From: Modestobacter roseus
Lineage (GTDB): Bacteria > Actinomycetota > Actinomycetes > Mycobacteriales > Geodermatophilaceae
Length of the DNA stretch: 64,000 bases
NCBI RefSeq assembly: GCF_007994135.1
Contig: NZ_VLKF01000001.1
Coordinates: 62,001-126,000 of the forward strand
Direction of reading: 5' to 3'
Shown here: one piece after another, positions 26,013 through 34,505 of the stretch
Layout of the letters: every line of letters begins with the position of its first letter
Numbering within the stretch: the first letter of the stretch is position 1
Program-made: the position numbers and the translations under genes
The notes under the pieces: model-generated
Databases searched by the model: none
What the model was told of the DNA's origin: nothing
The model's input: only the letters and a program-made list of their open reading frames with translations

Positions 26013-26247
26013 CGGCCGGGTGACCAGCGGCAGCCGGCTGCCGGCGGGGCGGGCCGGGGCACCGGCGGGCGGCCGCCGCGGACCGGGGGAACCGCCGGCC
26101 GCGCCCGCAGCAGCGGCTGGCCGTCGAACCCGCCGGACCGCTGCGGGGGCAGCAGGGACAGCGGCGGGAGCACGGTGGTGGCGTCCAGCGGCAGCGGAGC
26201 GGGGTCGCTCGCGGTGCGGGCCAGCGCCGTGGAGACCACCGGGGCGG

Positions 26248-28020
26248 TCATGTAGAACTCCTCGACGGGCTGCGCCTCCCGGGCGACGGTGCGCCGCGGC
26301 TCCTCGACCACGCGGGGCGCCTCCTCCACCAGGACGGCGTCGACGACCCGCTGCGGGCCGGTCGCGGCCGGCGCCCAGTCGCCGTGCGCGTCGGTCCGGT
26401 AGGCGCCGGTGTCGTAGGCGCCGACCTCGTCGACGTCGTCGGCCTCGGCGGGGCCGTAGGCCCAGGGCTGCGGCACGTCGCGGACCGGGGGCACCGCGGG
26501 GCGCGCACCGGCCAGCCCGGGCAGCGCGAACTCGGTCGTGGCGGGGGCCTCGAGGTGGCCGGCGGCCTGCTCGGGGAAGCGGTGCCGCCCGCGGCCGGAG
26601 CCGTTGGCGGCCAGGACCTGCTCGAGCAGGTCGGCCAGCTCGTCGTCGGCGCTGCGCACCGAGTCGACCATGGAGTGGGGGGCGGCCCGGCGTCCGGCCT
26701 CGGCGGCGGCCTCGGCCTCCGCCGCCTCGCGGGCGGCCTCGGCCGCGGCACGCGCCGCCGCCTCGGCGGCCTCGGCCTCGGCCTGGGCGCGCGCGGCCTC
26801 CAGTCGCGCGGCCTCCAGCTGGGCGGCCTCGACCCGGGCCGCCTCCAGACGCGCGGCCTCGGCGGCGGCAGCGGCCTCCGCCTCGGCACGGATGCGGGCC
26901 GCCTCGGCCGCGGCCTCGGCGGCCGCGGCCTCGGCCTCGGCGCGGATGCGGGCGGCCTCGGCGGCGGCTTCGGCCTCCGCCTCGGCGCGGATGCGAGCTG
27001 CTTCGGCAGCCGCCTCGGCCTCGGCCTCGGCGCGGATGCGAGCGGCCTCGGCGGCGGCAGCGGCCTCGGCCTCGGCGGTGATCCGGGCGGCCTCCAGGCG
27101 CGCGGCCTCGGCCGCGGCGGCCTCCAGCTTGGCGGCCTGCAGGCGGGCGGCCTCGGCTGCCACGGCCTGGGCGGCGGCGGCCTCGATCCGGGCGGCCTCG
27201 GCGGCCGCTGCCCCCGGCGGGCGGCGTCGGCGGCCTCGGCCTCCAGGCGCGCCGCCTCCGCGGCGGCGGCCTCGGCCACGGCGACGTCGGCGACCGCCGA
27301 CTGCACCTGCGCGTCGCTGGACACCATCCGGGTGAGCGCGGCGGCGAACGGCGAGGGGCTGGCGCCGGTGGCCGGCTCCTGGTCCTGCGCGGGGGGTGCG
27401 GCGAGCTCGTCGGGCGACAGCATCAGGGTGTGCCGGGCGGGGGTGAACGGCGTGGCGGCCGGCTGCGCGGACCGGCGCCCGCCGGACGACGCGGTGCCGG
27501 ACGACGCGGTGCCGGACGACGCCGGAGTGCGCGGAGCCGTGGCGGCGCGGGAGGACGCGGACGTGCGGGACGACGGCGCCGCGGTCCGGGCCGGCGCCTC
27601 CGGCCGCTCCGTCACGGCGGTGCCGAACAGGCCGGCGGCGGGCCGGGCAGCGGGCACTGCGGCTGCGGGCACCTCGGCCTGGGGGGCACCGGCGCGGGAG
27701 TACAGCCCCACGGCCGGCTCGGCAGCGGCGCCCGAGCCGAGCAGGTCGGAGAGCTCGTCCATGCGGTCGGCCAGCGAGGGCTGGGCGGCCCGGGCGGCGG
27801 CCGCGGCGGTGACCCGGCGCGGGGCGTCGGGGGCGGCGGGGGCCTCGGTGGCCTTCGGCAGCTCGACCTCGGCGACGTAGCGCTCGGAGGCGAAGAAGCC
27901 GAACATCCCGCCGCTGCGGATGCGGCGCACCCCGACGACGCGGGCGGTGGGCCCGAACTCCTCGCGGGCGGCGGCGATGGCCTCGTCCCGCGTGGCGGCC
28001 TCAACGGATCGCGACGGCAC
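26248..28020 (-). CDS. FlhF-like N-terminal reading frame (true coding only to about 27215)
   Basis: This is the open frame that starts with the GTG at 28020. Residues 1-50 (SVEAATRDEAIAAAREEFG) resemble the N-terminal domain of FlhF and of Jag-type RNA-binding proteins. Residues 60-265 are an Ala/Pro/Ser linker with MDELSDLLGSG and three SSGTA copies. After about residue 268 the frame turns into a Pro/Arg-rich string, whereas the neighbouring frame becomes an Ala/Glu coiled coil, so the last 320 residues are probably not the natural product. Confidence 0.5.
   Translation of the reverse strand: MPSRSVEAATRDEAIAAAREEFGPTARVVGVRRIRSGGMFGFFASERYVAEVELPKATEAPAAPDAPRRVTAAAAARAAQPSLADRMDELSDLLGSGAAAEPAVGLYSRAGAPQAEVPAAAVPAARPAAGLFGTAVTERPEAPARTAAPSSRTSASSRAATAPRTPASSGTASSGTASSGGRRSAQPAATPFTPARHTLMLSPDELAAPPAQDQEPATGASPSPFAAALTRMVSSDAQVQSAVADVAVAEAAAAEAARLEAEAADAARRGQRPPRPPGSRPPPPRPWQPRPPACRPPSWRPPRPRPRAWRPPGSPPRPRPLPPPRPLASAPRPRPRRLPKQLASAPRRRPKPPPRPPASAPRPRPRPPRPRPRRPASVPRRRPLPPPRPRVWRRPGSRPPSWRPRDWRPRAPRPRPRPPRRRRVPRPRPPARRRRPRPPPRPDAGPPPTPWSTRCAAPTTSWPTCSSRSWPPTAPAAGGTASPSRPPATSRPPPRPSSRCPGWPVRAPRCPRSATCRSPGPTAPPRPTTSTRSAPTTPAPTGPTRTATGRRPRPARSGSSTPSWWRRRPAWSRSRGAPSPGRRSPSRSST
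26690..27260 (-). repeat. Ala/Glu/Arg heptad-like repeat region in the FlhF-like gene
   Basis: About 190 codons are built from repeats such as AEAARIRAEAEAE, with a 45-bp unit recurring several times near 26880-27060. In the coding frame this makes a long, charged, alanine-rich coiled coil or single helix. Repeats of this kind are prone to length change and to read errors. Confidence 0.75.
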
Positions 28021-30046
28021 CGCTCACCACTCCCAGTGACTCGATCTGGGCCGTGCGGGACACCTCGTTGTAGGAGATGACCGACAGCCGGGGCAGGACC
28101 TGGCGGACCAGGCGGGACAGCGCGGCTCGCACCTGCGGCGAGCACACGAGGACAGGGGAGAGGTTCATCCGGTCGGCCTCCTCCAAGAGGTCGGCGCAGC
28201 CGCGGACCAGCGCGTCGACGGTGTTGCCGTCCAGCGCCAGCACCTGACCGTTCTCGGTCGGCCGCACCGCCTCCAGCAGCCGCTGCTCGAAGGTGGGGTC
28301 CAGGGTGATCACGTGCAGCCGCTCGTCCGGGGTGACGTAGGGGTGGCTGATCGCGGCGCCCAGCGCCGCGCGCACCGCCTCGACCAGCCCGTCCAGGTCG
28401 GTGGAGAGCTTGGCCCGCAGCGACAGCGCCTCGAAGATCCGCACCAGGTCACGGATCGAGACGCCCTCGTCCAGCAGCGCCTGCAGCACGCGCTGCACCT
28501 CGCCCAGGCTGAGCAGCGTCGGGGTCAGCTCCTCGACGACGGCCGGGTGGGTGCGGCGGACCATCTCCACCAGCACCTTGACGTCCTCGCGGCCCAGCAG
28601 CGAGGAGGCGTTCTGCCGCACGACCTCGGCCAGGTGGGTGGTGATCACCGAGGAGCGGTCGACGACGGTGGCGCCGGCCATCTCGGCCTGCCGCTGCAGC
28701 TCGGCGGGCACCCACTTGGCGGCCAGGCCGAAGACCGGCTCACGGGTGGCCTTGCCGGGCAGCCCGTCCAGGTGGTCGCCGATGGCGAGCACGGTGCCGG
28801 CGGGGGAGGTGCCCTTGGCCGCGGGGACGCCGTTGAGCCAGATGACGTACTGGGAGGCGGGGAGGTCCAGGTTGTCGCGGGTGCGGACCAGCGGGATGAC
28901 CAGCCCGGTCTCCATCGCGACCTTCCGGCGCAGCGCCTTCACCCGGTCCAGCAGGTCGCCGCCGCGGGCGGTGTCGACCAGCTCGACCAGGTCGAAGGCG
29001 ACCTCCAGCTCCAGCGGGTCGACCCGCATCCGGTCGGCGATGGCCTCGGGGGAGTCCGGCTGCGGTTCCAGCGCCGCGGCGTCGCCCGGCGTGCTCTCGT
29101 CGTCGTCCTCCTCGACCTTGTCGGTGAGGCGGGTGGAGATGAACAGGACCAGGCCACCGATGAGCAGGAACGGCAGCTTGGGCAGGCCGGGGATCAGGCA
29201 CAGCGCCAGCGCGGCGATCCCGGCGATGCGCACCGGCTGCTTGTTGCGGCTCAGCTGGCTGATCAGGTCCGAGCCCATGTCGCCCTGCGAGGCCGAGCGG
29301 GTGACGATCAGACCGGTGGCGGTGGAGATGAGCAGCGCCGGGATCTGGGAGACCAGGCCGTCGCCGACCGACAGCAGCGAGTAGGTGGTGACGGCCTCGC
29401 CCGGGGCCATGCCCCGCTGCAGCACGCCGATGGCGAAGCCGCCGATCAGGTTGATCAGCGTGACGATGATGGCCGCGATGGCGTCGCCCTTGACGAACTT
29501 GCTGGCGCCGTCCATCGAGCCGTAGAAGTCGGCCTCGGCGGTGACCTCGCTGCGCCGCTTGCGGGCCTGCTTCTCGTTGATCAGGCCGGCGTTCAGGTCG
29601 GCGTCGATGGCCATCTGCTTGCCGGGCATCGCGTCGAGGGTGAAGCGGGCGCCGACCTCGGCGACGCGGCCGGCACCGTTGGTGATGACGACGAACTGGA
29701 TGATCGTCAGGATCACGAAGATCACCAGGCCGACGATCATCGAGCCGCCGATCACGAAGTGCCCGAAGGCCTCGATGACCTTGCCGGCGTAGCCGTCGGT
29801 GAGGACCAGCCGGGTCGAGGAGACGTTCAGCGCCAGGCGCATCAGCGTCGCGATCAGCACCAGGGACGGGAAGATCGCGAAGTCCAGCGGCCGCTTGATG
29901 TTCATCGCGACGAGCAGGATCAGCAGCGACCCGACGATGTTGAGCGCGAGCAGCAGGTCCAGCACGGGTGCCGGCAGCGGCACCACGAGCATCAGGACGA
30001 TGGAGACGACCCCGATGGGGACGGCTGCCTTCGTCAGCTTGCCCAC
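28001..30046 (-). CDS. flhA: flagellar export protein FlhA
   Basis: The 681-residue protein is the large export-gate subunit of the flagellar type III system. The N-terminal half has about eight membrane segments and the FHIPEP-family motif PLDFAIFPSLVLIATLMRLA. The cytoplasmic half (from about residue 330) forms the FlhA ring that docks chaperone-substrate complexes. GTG at 30046 is used since it begins the conserved GKLTKAAVPIGVV stretch, with GAGGT just upstream. It follows flhB by 168 bp and overlaps the start of the FlhF-like gene. Confidence 0.96.
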   Translation of the reverse strand: MGKLTKAAVPIGVVSIVLMLVVPLPAPVLDLLLALNIVGSLLILLVAMNIKRPLDFAIFPSLVLIATLMRLALNVSSTRLVLTDGYAGKVIEAFGHFVIGGSMIVGLVIFVILTIIQFVVITNGAGRVAEVGARFTLDAMPGKQMAIDADLNAGLINEKQARKRRSEVTAEADFYGSMDGASKFVKGDAIAAIIVTLINLIGGFAIGVLQRGMAPGEAVTTYSLLSVGDGLVSQIPALLISTATGLIVTRSASQGDMGSDLISQLSRNKQPVRIAGIAALALCLIPGLPKLPFLLIGGLVLFISTRLTDKVEEDDDESTPGDAAALEPQPDSPEAIADRMRVDPLELEVAFDLVELVDTARGGDLLDRVKALRRKVAMETGLVIPLVRTRDNLDLPASQYVIWLNGVPAAKGTSPAGTVLAIGDHLDGLPGKATREPVFGLAAKWVPAELQRQAEMAGATVVDRSSVITTHLAEVVRQNASSLLGREDVKVLVEMVRRTHPAVVEELTPTLLSLGEVQRVLQALLDEGVSIRDLVRIFEALSLRAKLSTDLDGLVEAVRAALGAAISHPYVTPDERLHVITLDPTFEQRLLEAVRPTENGQVLALDGNTVDALVRGCADLLEEADRMNLSPVLVCSPQVRAALSRLVRQVLPRLSVISYNEVSRTAQIESLGVVSGAVAIR

Positions 30047-30214
30047 GAGACCTCGTTCCTGTGCTGTCCGTTGCCGGCGGTGACCGGGGACGCCGCAGCG
30101 CCCCTCCACCGCCGTTCTCGGCAGTCCCCGGAACGGCCGGTACCGGTGTGCCGGCGGCGGCACCGCCCGTCACAACCGCGTCGTCAGCCTCACCCGTGGC
30201 CCGGCCGCCGGCCC

Positions 30215-31348
30215 TCAGCGGCGCCGCCCGGCCTTCGGCAGCCCCTCGATCGAGGGCGCCTCGAACCCCGGCCGGTGCATCCCGCCGCGCACGCCGCGCG
30301 CCGACAGGTGCATGACGAAGGCCAGCACCCGGGCGACGGCGGTGAACAGCTGGGGCGGCACCTCCTGCCCGATCTCGCACGACCCGTGCAGCGCACGGGC
30401 CAGCGGCACGTCCTGGACCATCGGCACCCGGCACTCGTCGGCCCGGGCGCGCAGCCGCGCGGCCACCTCGCCGGCGCCCTTGGCGACCACCCGGGGCGCG
30501 CCCTTCATCGGGTCGTACTTCAGCGCCACGGCCACGTGCGTGGGGTTGACCAGCAACACGTCGGCGTCGGCCATCTCCGACATCATCCGGTTGCGGGACA
30601 TCGACAGCTGGGTGGCCCGGCGCTGGGCCTTCATGTGCGGGTCGCCCTCGGACTGCTTGTGCTCCTGCTTGATCTCGTAGACGCTCATCTTGAGCTTGCT
30701 CATCGTCTGCTTGCGGACGACGAGGTAGTCGGCCACCGCGATGACCAGGCCGGTGATCCCGACGACGCGGAACATCAGCACGGCCGAGTCGGTGAACACC
30801 CGGGTGATCTCCGACAGCGGCAGCGCCCCGGAGGCGGAGACCAGCTGCTGGGCGTCCTCCGAGGTCATCACGATCACCACGGCGAGGGCGATGGTCTTGA
30901 TGACGGCCTTGGCCGCCTCCCACAGTCCGTGCGTGCCGAACATCCGCTTCATCCCGGGGAACGGGTTGAGCTTCTTCAGCGTGGGCTTCATGCCCTTGGT
31001 GGCGAGGGTGACCCCGCCCTGGGACGCCGAGGCCAGGGTGCCGATGAGCATCATGGCCAGCGCCGTCGGCAGCACCGTGGTGAGGAACGCCGTCAGGGCG
31101 CGCCCCATCAGCTCCGACAGGGCCGCCGGCTCCGGGTCGTCCGCCACCGCCCCGATCTGGACGAAGAGCTCCTGCACCGAGTCGAACGCGCTGCCCACCA
31201 GCATCGGCAGCAGCACGCTCGCCGCCGCCGCCCCCAGCCACGTGCCCAGTTCCTGGGTGCGGGGGATCTGCCCGTCCTTGCGGGCCTCCTTGAGCTTCTG
31301 CGGTGTCGGCTTCTCTGTCTTCTCACCGCCGGGCCCGTCCTTGGCCAT
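30215..31348 (-). CDS. flhB: flagellar export switch protein FlhB
   Basis: The 377-residue protein has the usual basic N terminus (GGEKTEKPTPQKLKEARKDG), four membrane segments and the cytoplasmic domain with the autocleavage motif NPTH at residues 268-271. Cleavage there switches export from rod-hook to filament proteins; the substrate-length partner would be FliK, encoded at 40-41 kb. It lies 25 bp after fliR on the same strand. Confidence 0.96.
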   Translation of the reverse strand: MAKDGPGGEKTEKPTPQKLKEARKDGQIPRTQELGTWLGAAAASVLLPMLVGSAFDSVQELFVQIGAVADDPEPAALSELMGRALTAFLTTVLPTALAMMLIGTLASASQGGVTLATKGMKPTLKKLNPFPGMKRMFGTHGLWEAAKAVIKTIALAVVIVMTSEDAQQLVSASGALPLSEITRVFTDSAVLMFRVVGITGLVIAVADYLVVRKQTMSKLKMSVYEIKQEHKQSEGDPHMKAQRRATQLSMSRNRMMSEMADADVLLVNPTHVAVALKYDPMKGAPRVVAKGAGEVAARLRARADECRVPMVQDVPLARALHGSCEIGQEVPPQLFTAVARVLAFVMHLSARGVRGGMHRPGFEAPSIEGLPKAGRRR

Positions 31349-31373
31349 CAGTCCTCACCTCCCGGGGCGTGCA

Positions 31374-32138
31374 CTAGCCGCTCCGCAACGAGGTCATCGC
31401 CCGGACCGCGGTCTCCATGAGGGAGTCCAGGGCGGGTGGGAGCAGGGGGAAGGTCAGACCGAGCAGCGTCAGGGTGACCATGATCTTCACCGGGAACCCG
31501 ATGGCGAAGATGTTCAGCGCCGGGGCGGCGCGGGACAGCAGGGCCAGGGCGACGTCGGCGAGCAGCAGCACCGCCACCATCGGCCCGGCGATCTGCAGCG
31601 CGGCCAGGAACATCATCGAGAACGCGGTGACCAGCGCGGAGCCCAGCTGGTCGGTGGGCAGCGTGCCGCCCACCGGGAGCCCCTGGTAGGAGGTGGCGAA
31701 CCCGCGCACCAGCAGCAGGTGCCCGCCGCTGGTGAACAGCAGGGTGATCGCCAGCAGGTAGTGCAGCTTGCCGATCGAGGCGTTCGTGGTCAGCGCGAGC
31801 GGGTCGTAGGCCGGTTGCAGCGAGAAGCCGCCGGCCAGGTCGATGAGGTCGCCGGCCAGCTGGACGGCGGTGAACAGCACCTGGACGACGAAGCCGAGCG
31901 CCGCCCCGATGACCGCCTCGAGGACCGCGGAGACGACGAGGAACCCGGCCGTGATCTCCGGCAGCGTGCCCGACAGCTGGGGGAACACGACCAGCGAGAG
32001 CGCCAGGGCGAGCGCGCCCTTGACCGGCAGCGGGATGCCGTTGGAGTTGAACGGCGGGGCCAGTGCGACGAACCCACCGGCGCGCACGGTGGCCAGCAGG
32101 AGCGCGGCCAGCGTCGCCGAGGGGACCTGGAGGTCCAC
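31374..32138 (-). CDS. fliR: flagellar export protein FliR
   Basis: The 254-residue membrane protein has six hydrophobic segments and typical FliR features such as the RAGGFVALAPPFNSNGIPLP stretch near the N terminus. It completes the FliP5-FliQ4-FliR1 export gate in the membrane. It starts with GTG, six bases after the fliQ stop. Confidence 0.95.
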   Translation of the reverse strand: MDLQVPSATLAALLLATVRAGGFVALAPPFNSNGIPLPVKGALALALSLVVFPQLSGTLPEITAGFLVVSAVLEAVIGAALGFVVQVLFTAVQLAGDLIDLAGGFSLQPAYDPLALTTNASIGKLHYLLAITLLFTSGGHLLLVRGFATSYQGLPVGGTLPTDQLGSALVTAFSMMFLAALQIAGPMVAVLLLADVALALLSRAAPALNIFAIGFPVKIMVTLTLLGLTFPLLPPALDSLMETAVRAMTSLRSG

Positions 32139-32144
32139 CGCGGC

Positions 32145-32420
32145 TCAGCTCCTGCCGAGCAACCGCGGCAGCGACTCGAACAGGTGCTCGGTGAAGGAGA
32201 CCAGCTCCGCGAGCACCCAGTTGCCGGTCACCAGCAGCGCGATCGCCACCGCGATCATCTTGGGCACGAACGACAGCGTCGGTTCCTGGATCTGGGTCGC
32301 CGCCTGGAACAGCGAGATCATGAACCCGACCAGCAGGGCGGTGAGCAGGATCGGGGCCGCCACCTTGGCCGCGACGAGCATCGTCTGGGTGGCGATCTCG
32401 GTGACGTCGGCGTCAGACAT
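32145..32420 (-). CDS. fliQ: flagellar export protein FliQ
   Basis: The 91-residue protein has two membrane hairpin helices, LLTALLVGFMISLFQAATQIQE in the first and MIAVAIALLVTGNWVL in the second, the standard FliQ pattern and length. It lies between fliP (24 bp upstream) and fliR. Confidence 0.95.
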   Translation of the reverse strand: MSDADVTEIATQTMLVAAKVAAPILLTALLVGFMISLFQAATQIQEPTLSFVPKMIAVAIALLVTGNWVLAELVSFTEHLFESLPRLLGRS

Positions 32421-32444
32421 GCCGGCCCCCCGTCAGCCGGGCGC

Positions 32445-33284
32445 TCACGAGTACGACCCCACGAGGGCGGTGGTGATCAGCGCCCAGCCGTCGACGATCA
32501 CGAACAGCAGCAGCTTGAAGGGCAGCGAGACCACCGTCGGCGGCACCATCATCATGCCCATCGCCATCAGCGAGGCGCTGACCAGCATGTCCAGCACCAG
32601 GAACGGGATGAACACGACCAGCCCGATGATGAAGGCGCTCTTGAGCTCGGACAGCACGAACGCCGGGACCAGGGTCGTCATGCTGACCGCGGCCGCGTCG
32701 GCCGGGGCCTCCTCGCCGGAGAGCCCGACCATCAGCTTCAGCTCGTCGTCGCGGGTGTTGTCCAGCAGGAAGGTCTTCAGCGGTTCGACGCCGGAGTCGT
32801 AGGCCGCCGAGGCGGTGATCGCGCCGTCCAGGTAGGGCTGCACCGCGACGTCGTTGATGTCGCTGAACACCGGGCCCATCACGAACAGGGTGAGGAACAG
32901 CGCGATCCCGGTGAGCACCTGGTTGGGCGGGGAGGTGGGCAGCCCCAGGGCGTTCCGGGTGAGCGCCAGCACCACGAGGATCTTGGTGAACGAGGTGACC
33001 AGCAGCAGCGCCGACGGCGCGATCGACAGCGCGGTGATCGCCAGCAGCAGGGTGACCGCGGTGCTGGGGCTGTTGCCCCCGATGTTGATGTCCAGCCCGC
33101 CGTTGTCGACCACCGGGGCGACCGGCGCGACCGGGTCGGTGGGCGCGGTCGGGGCGGCCAGCGCGGGGCCGGCCAGCAGCACCGCCGCGACCAGCGCCAG
33201 CACGCCCAGCAGCAGCACCAGGCCGGCCCGGCGGCCCCAGCGCGCCGGCACGACGCGGGGCGCGGGCGCGGCGAGCGCGCTCAC
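32445..33284 (-). CDS. fliP: flagellar export protein FliP
   Basis: The 279-residue protein has a cleavable signal peptide (hydrophobic core around residues 20-40, ending GPALAAP) and then the FliP core with SFTKILVVLALTRNALG, the periplasmic loop and the C-terminal helices around SASLMAMGMMMVPP. FliP forms the core of the export gate. Its GTG overlaps the fliO stop codon by four bases. Confidence 0.96.
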   Translation of the reverse strand: MSALAAPAPRVVPARWGRRAGLVLLLGVLALVAAVLLAGPALAAPTAPTDPVAPVAPVVDNGGLDINIGGNSPSTAVTLLLAITALSIAPSALLLVTSFTKILVVLALTRNALGLPTSPPNQVLTGIALFLTLFVMGPVFSDINDVAVQPYLDGAITASAAYDSGVEPLKTFLLDNTRDDELKLMVGLSGEEAPADAAAVSMTTLVPAFVLSELKSAFIIGLVVFIPFLVLDMLVSASLMAMGMMMVPPTVVSLPFKLLLFVIVDGWALITTALVGSYS

Positions 33285-33715
33285 GACCGGCGCACCGTTC
33301 GGTCACGCAGTTCCTGCACCGCCGTCGTCCACGTGCTGCGGTCGAGCACCGAGCCGGCCAGCGGGCCGGAGCTGGTGCGGGCCATCGCCGGCACCCGCGC
33401 GGGCAGCTCGCGGGTCTCCCCGTCGGCGGTGACCGCCTGCGGGCGGGGCTGCGCCGCCAGGGCGGTCTGCAGCTCCTCGTCCTCGAGCTCGGCGAGCAGG
33501 GTCACCTGCTCCTCGGTCGACCCGACCACCAGCACCCGGCCGGCGACCCGCAGCACCGAGACGCTGCTGGCGCGCCCCATCCGCTGCCGGCTCACCACCT
33601 CGATCACGCCGGTGGCCTGGCCCAGGCCCTTCTTCTTGGCGATCCGGGCGGCGAAGAGCAGCACCGCGGCGACGAAAGCCAGCGACAGCACCAGCCGGAT
33701 GACCATCCACGTCAT
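33281..33715 (-). CDS. fliO: flagellar protein FliO
   Basis: The 144-residue product has one N-terminal membrane helix (VIRLVLSLAFVAAVLLFAARIAKK in part) and a small cytoplasmic beta-domain with IEVVSRQRMGRASSVSVLRV and VGSTEEQVTLLAEL, the FliO pattern. FliO helps FliP assemble. ATG at 33715 is used; a GTG at 33742 would add nine residues. It follows fliN closely and overlaps fliP. Confidence 0.9.
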   Translation of the reverse strand: MTWMVIRLVLSLAFVAAVLLFAARIAKKKGLGQATGVIEVVSRQRMGRASSVSVLRVAGRVLVVGSTEEQVTLLAELEDEELQTALAAQPRPQAVTADGETRELPARVPAMARTSSGPLAGSVLDRSTWTTAVQELRDRTVRRS

Positions 33716-33758
33716 CGCTGCACCCCGGTCGTCGGGGGGCACGTCGTCGGGGTGGGCG

Positions 33759-34505
33759 TCATGCGCTCGGCCGCCCGTACTCGCCGGCGTCGGTCACGAT
33801 CTCGCTGATCCGCAGCCCGAAGTCCTCGTCGACCACGACGATCTCGCCGCGGGCGATCAGGGTGCCGTTCACCAGCAGGTCCGCCGGGGCGCCGGCGGCG
33901 CGGTCGAGCTCGATGACCTCGCCGGGGTGCAGCGACAGCAGCTCGGAGACCGTCATCCGGGTGCGCCCGATCTCGACGGTGACCTCCATGGCCACGTTGC
34001 GCAGCAGGTCCAGGCTGCCCCGCCGCTCGCGCGGCTGGGGCAGGGTGACCTGCAGCGCCAGGGTGGCCGAGACCTCCCCGCCGGCGGCCAGCGGGACGGC
34101 GAGGAAGACGCCCTTGTCCCGCAGCCCGTCCAGCGCCGCGACGACGTCCTCGGTGCGTTCGGCGGCGACCCGCACCCGGCCGAGGGCGGCCGCGGCGGCC
34201 TCCAGGGCCGGGCGGAGCGCCGTGGGCACGTCCATCGGCCCGACCGGTGAGTTGGTCAGCGCGGCGACGATCTCGGCGGAGAGCACCAGCACGATGTCGC
34301 CGCTCACCTCGCCGCCCAGGGCGGCGGTCACCGCGACGCCCGGCTCGGCCGGGAGAGGGACGGCCTCCGGGTCGCTGACCGGGTCCCCGGCGCGCAGGTC
34401 CAGCTCCGCGGGGAGGGCAGCCGCAGCGGCCTGGGCCGCGGCGGCGACCGCTGCGGCGATGGTCTCGGAGTCCGACGAGCGGTCGGTGCCGTAGGCGGTG
34501 GTCAT
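33759..34505 (-). CDS. fliN: flagellar motor switch protein FliN (with N-terminal domain)
   Basis: The 248-residue protein ends with a SpoA (FliN) domain from about residue 165: NVAMEVTVEIGRTRMTVSELLSLHPGEVIELD in outline. The N-terminal 150 residues are an extra domain with LGGEVSGDIVLVLSAE and VFLAVPLAAGGEVSA, similar in layout to the CheC/CheX-like domain of FliY in Bacillus, although the catalytic residues are not evident. It forms the lower C-ring. The ATG overlaps the fliM stop by four bases. Confidence 0.92.
   Translation of the reverse strand: MTTAYGTDRSSDSETIAAAVAAAAQAAAAALPAELDLRAGDPVSDPEAVPLPAEPGVAVTAALGGEVSGDIVLVLSAEIVAALTNSPVGPMDVPTALRPALEAAAAALGRVRVAAERTEDVVAALDGLRDKGVFLAVPLAAGGEVSATLALQVTLPQPRERRGSLDLLRNVAMEVTVEIGRTRMTVSELLSLHPGEVIELDRAAGAPADLLVNGTLIARGEIVVVDEDFGLRISEIVTDAGEYGRPSA

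Larger units (their letters stand above)
25206..28020 (-). pseudogene. flhF: FlhF-like protein with degenerate GTPase domain, split over three frames
   Basis: Three overlapping minus-strand frames read as one 938-residue protein if two single bases are restored: one in the G/C run at 27211-27215 and one at 26085-26089. Order: an N-terminal domain like FlhF/Jag (EEFGPTARVVGVRRIRSGG, MFGFF), a Pro/Ser linker, a long Ala/Glu/Arg coiled coil, an acidic linker, and a C-terminal domain laid out like the FlhF GTPase. In that domain the P-loop is replaced by VGPGAETFA, while VAVDAPLR, VLDSTRKPEDL and VVVQDTDSTA sit where DTAGR, the SATT segment and TKLDE are expected. FlhF normally places and helps to assemble the flagellar export machine. 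The GTG start overlaps the end of flhA by 20 bp. Confidence 0.65.

Noticed and set aside
26248..27210. Pro/Arg-rich tail of the frame that starts at 28020
   Set aside because: The neighbouring frame gives a regular Ala/Glu coiled coil and natural linker sequence, so this tail is out of frame.
28313..31420. A 1035-codon plus-strand open frame
   Set aside because: Antisense to flhA and flhB, with Gln/His/Asp/Gly-rich composition and no motif.
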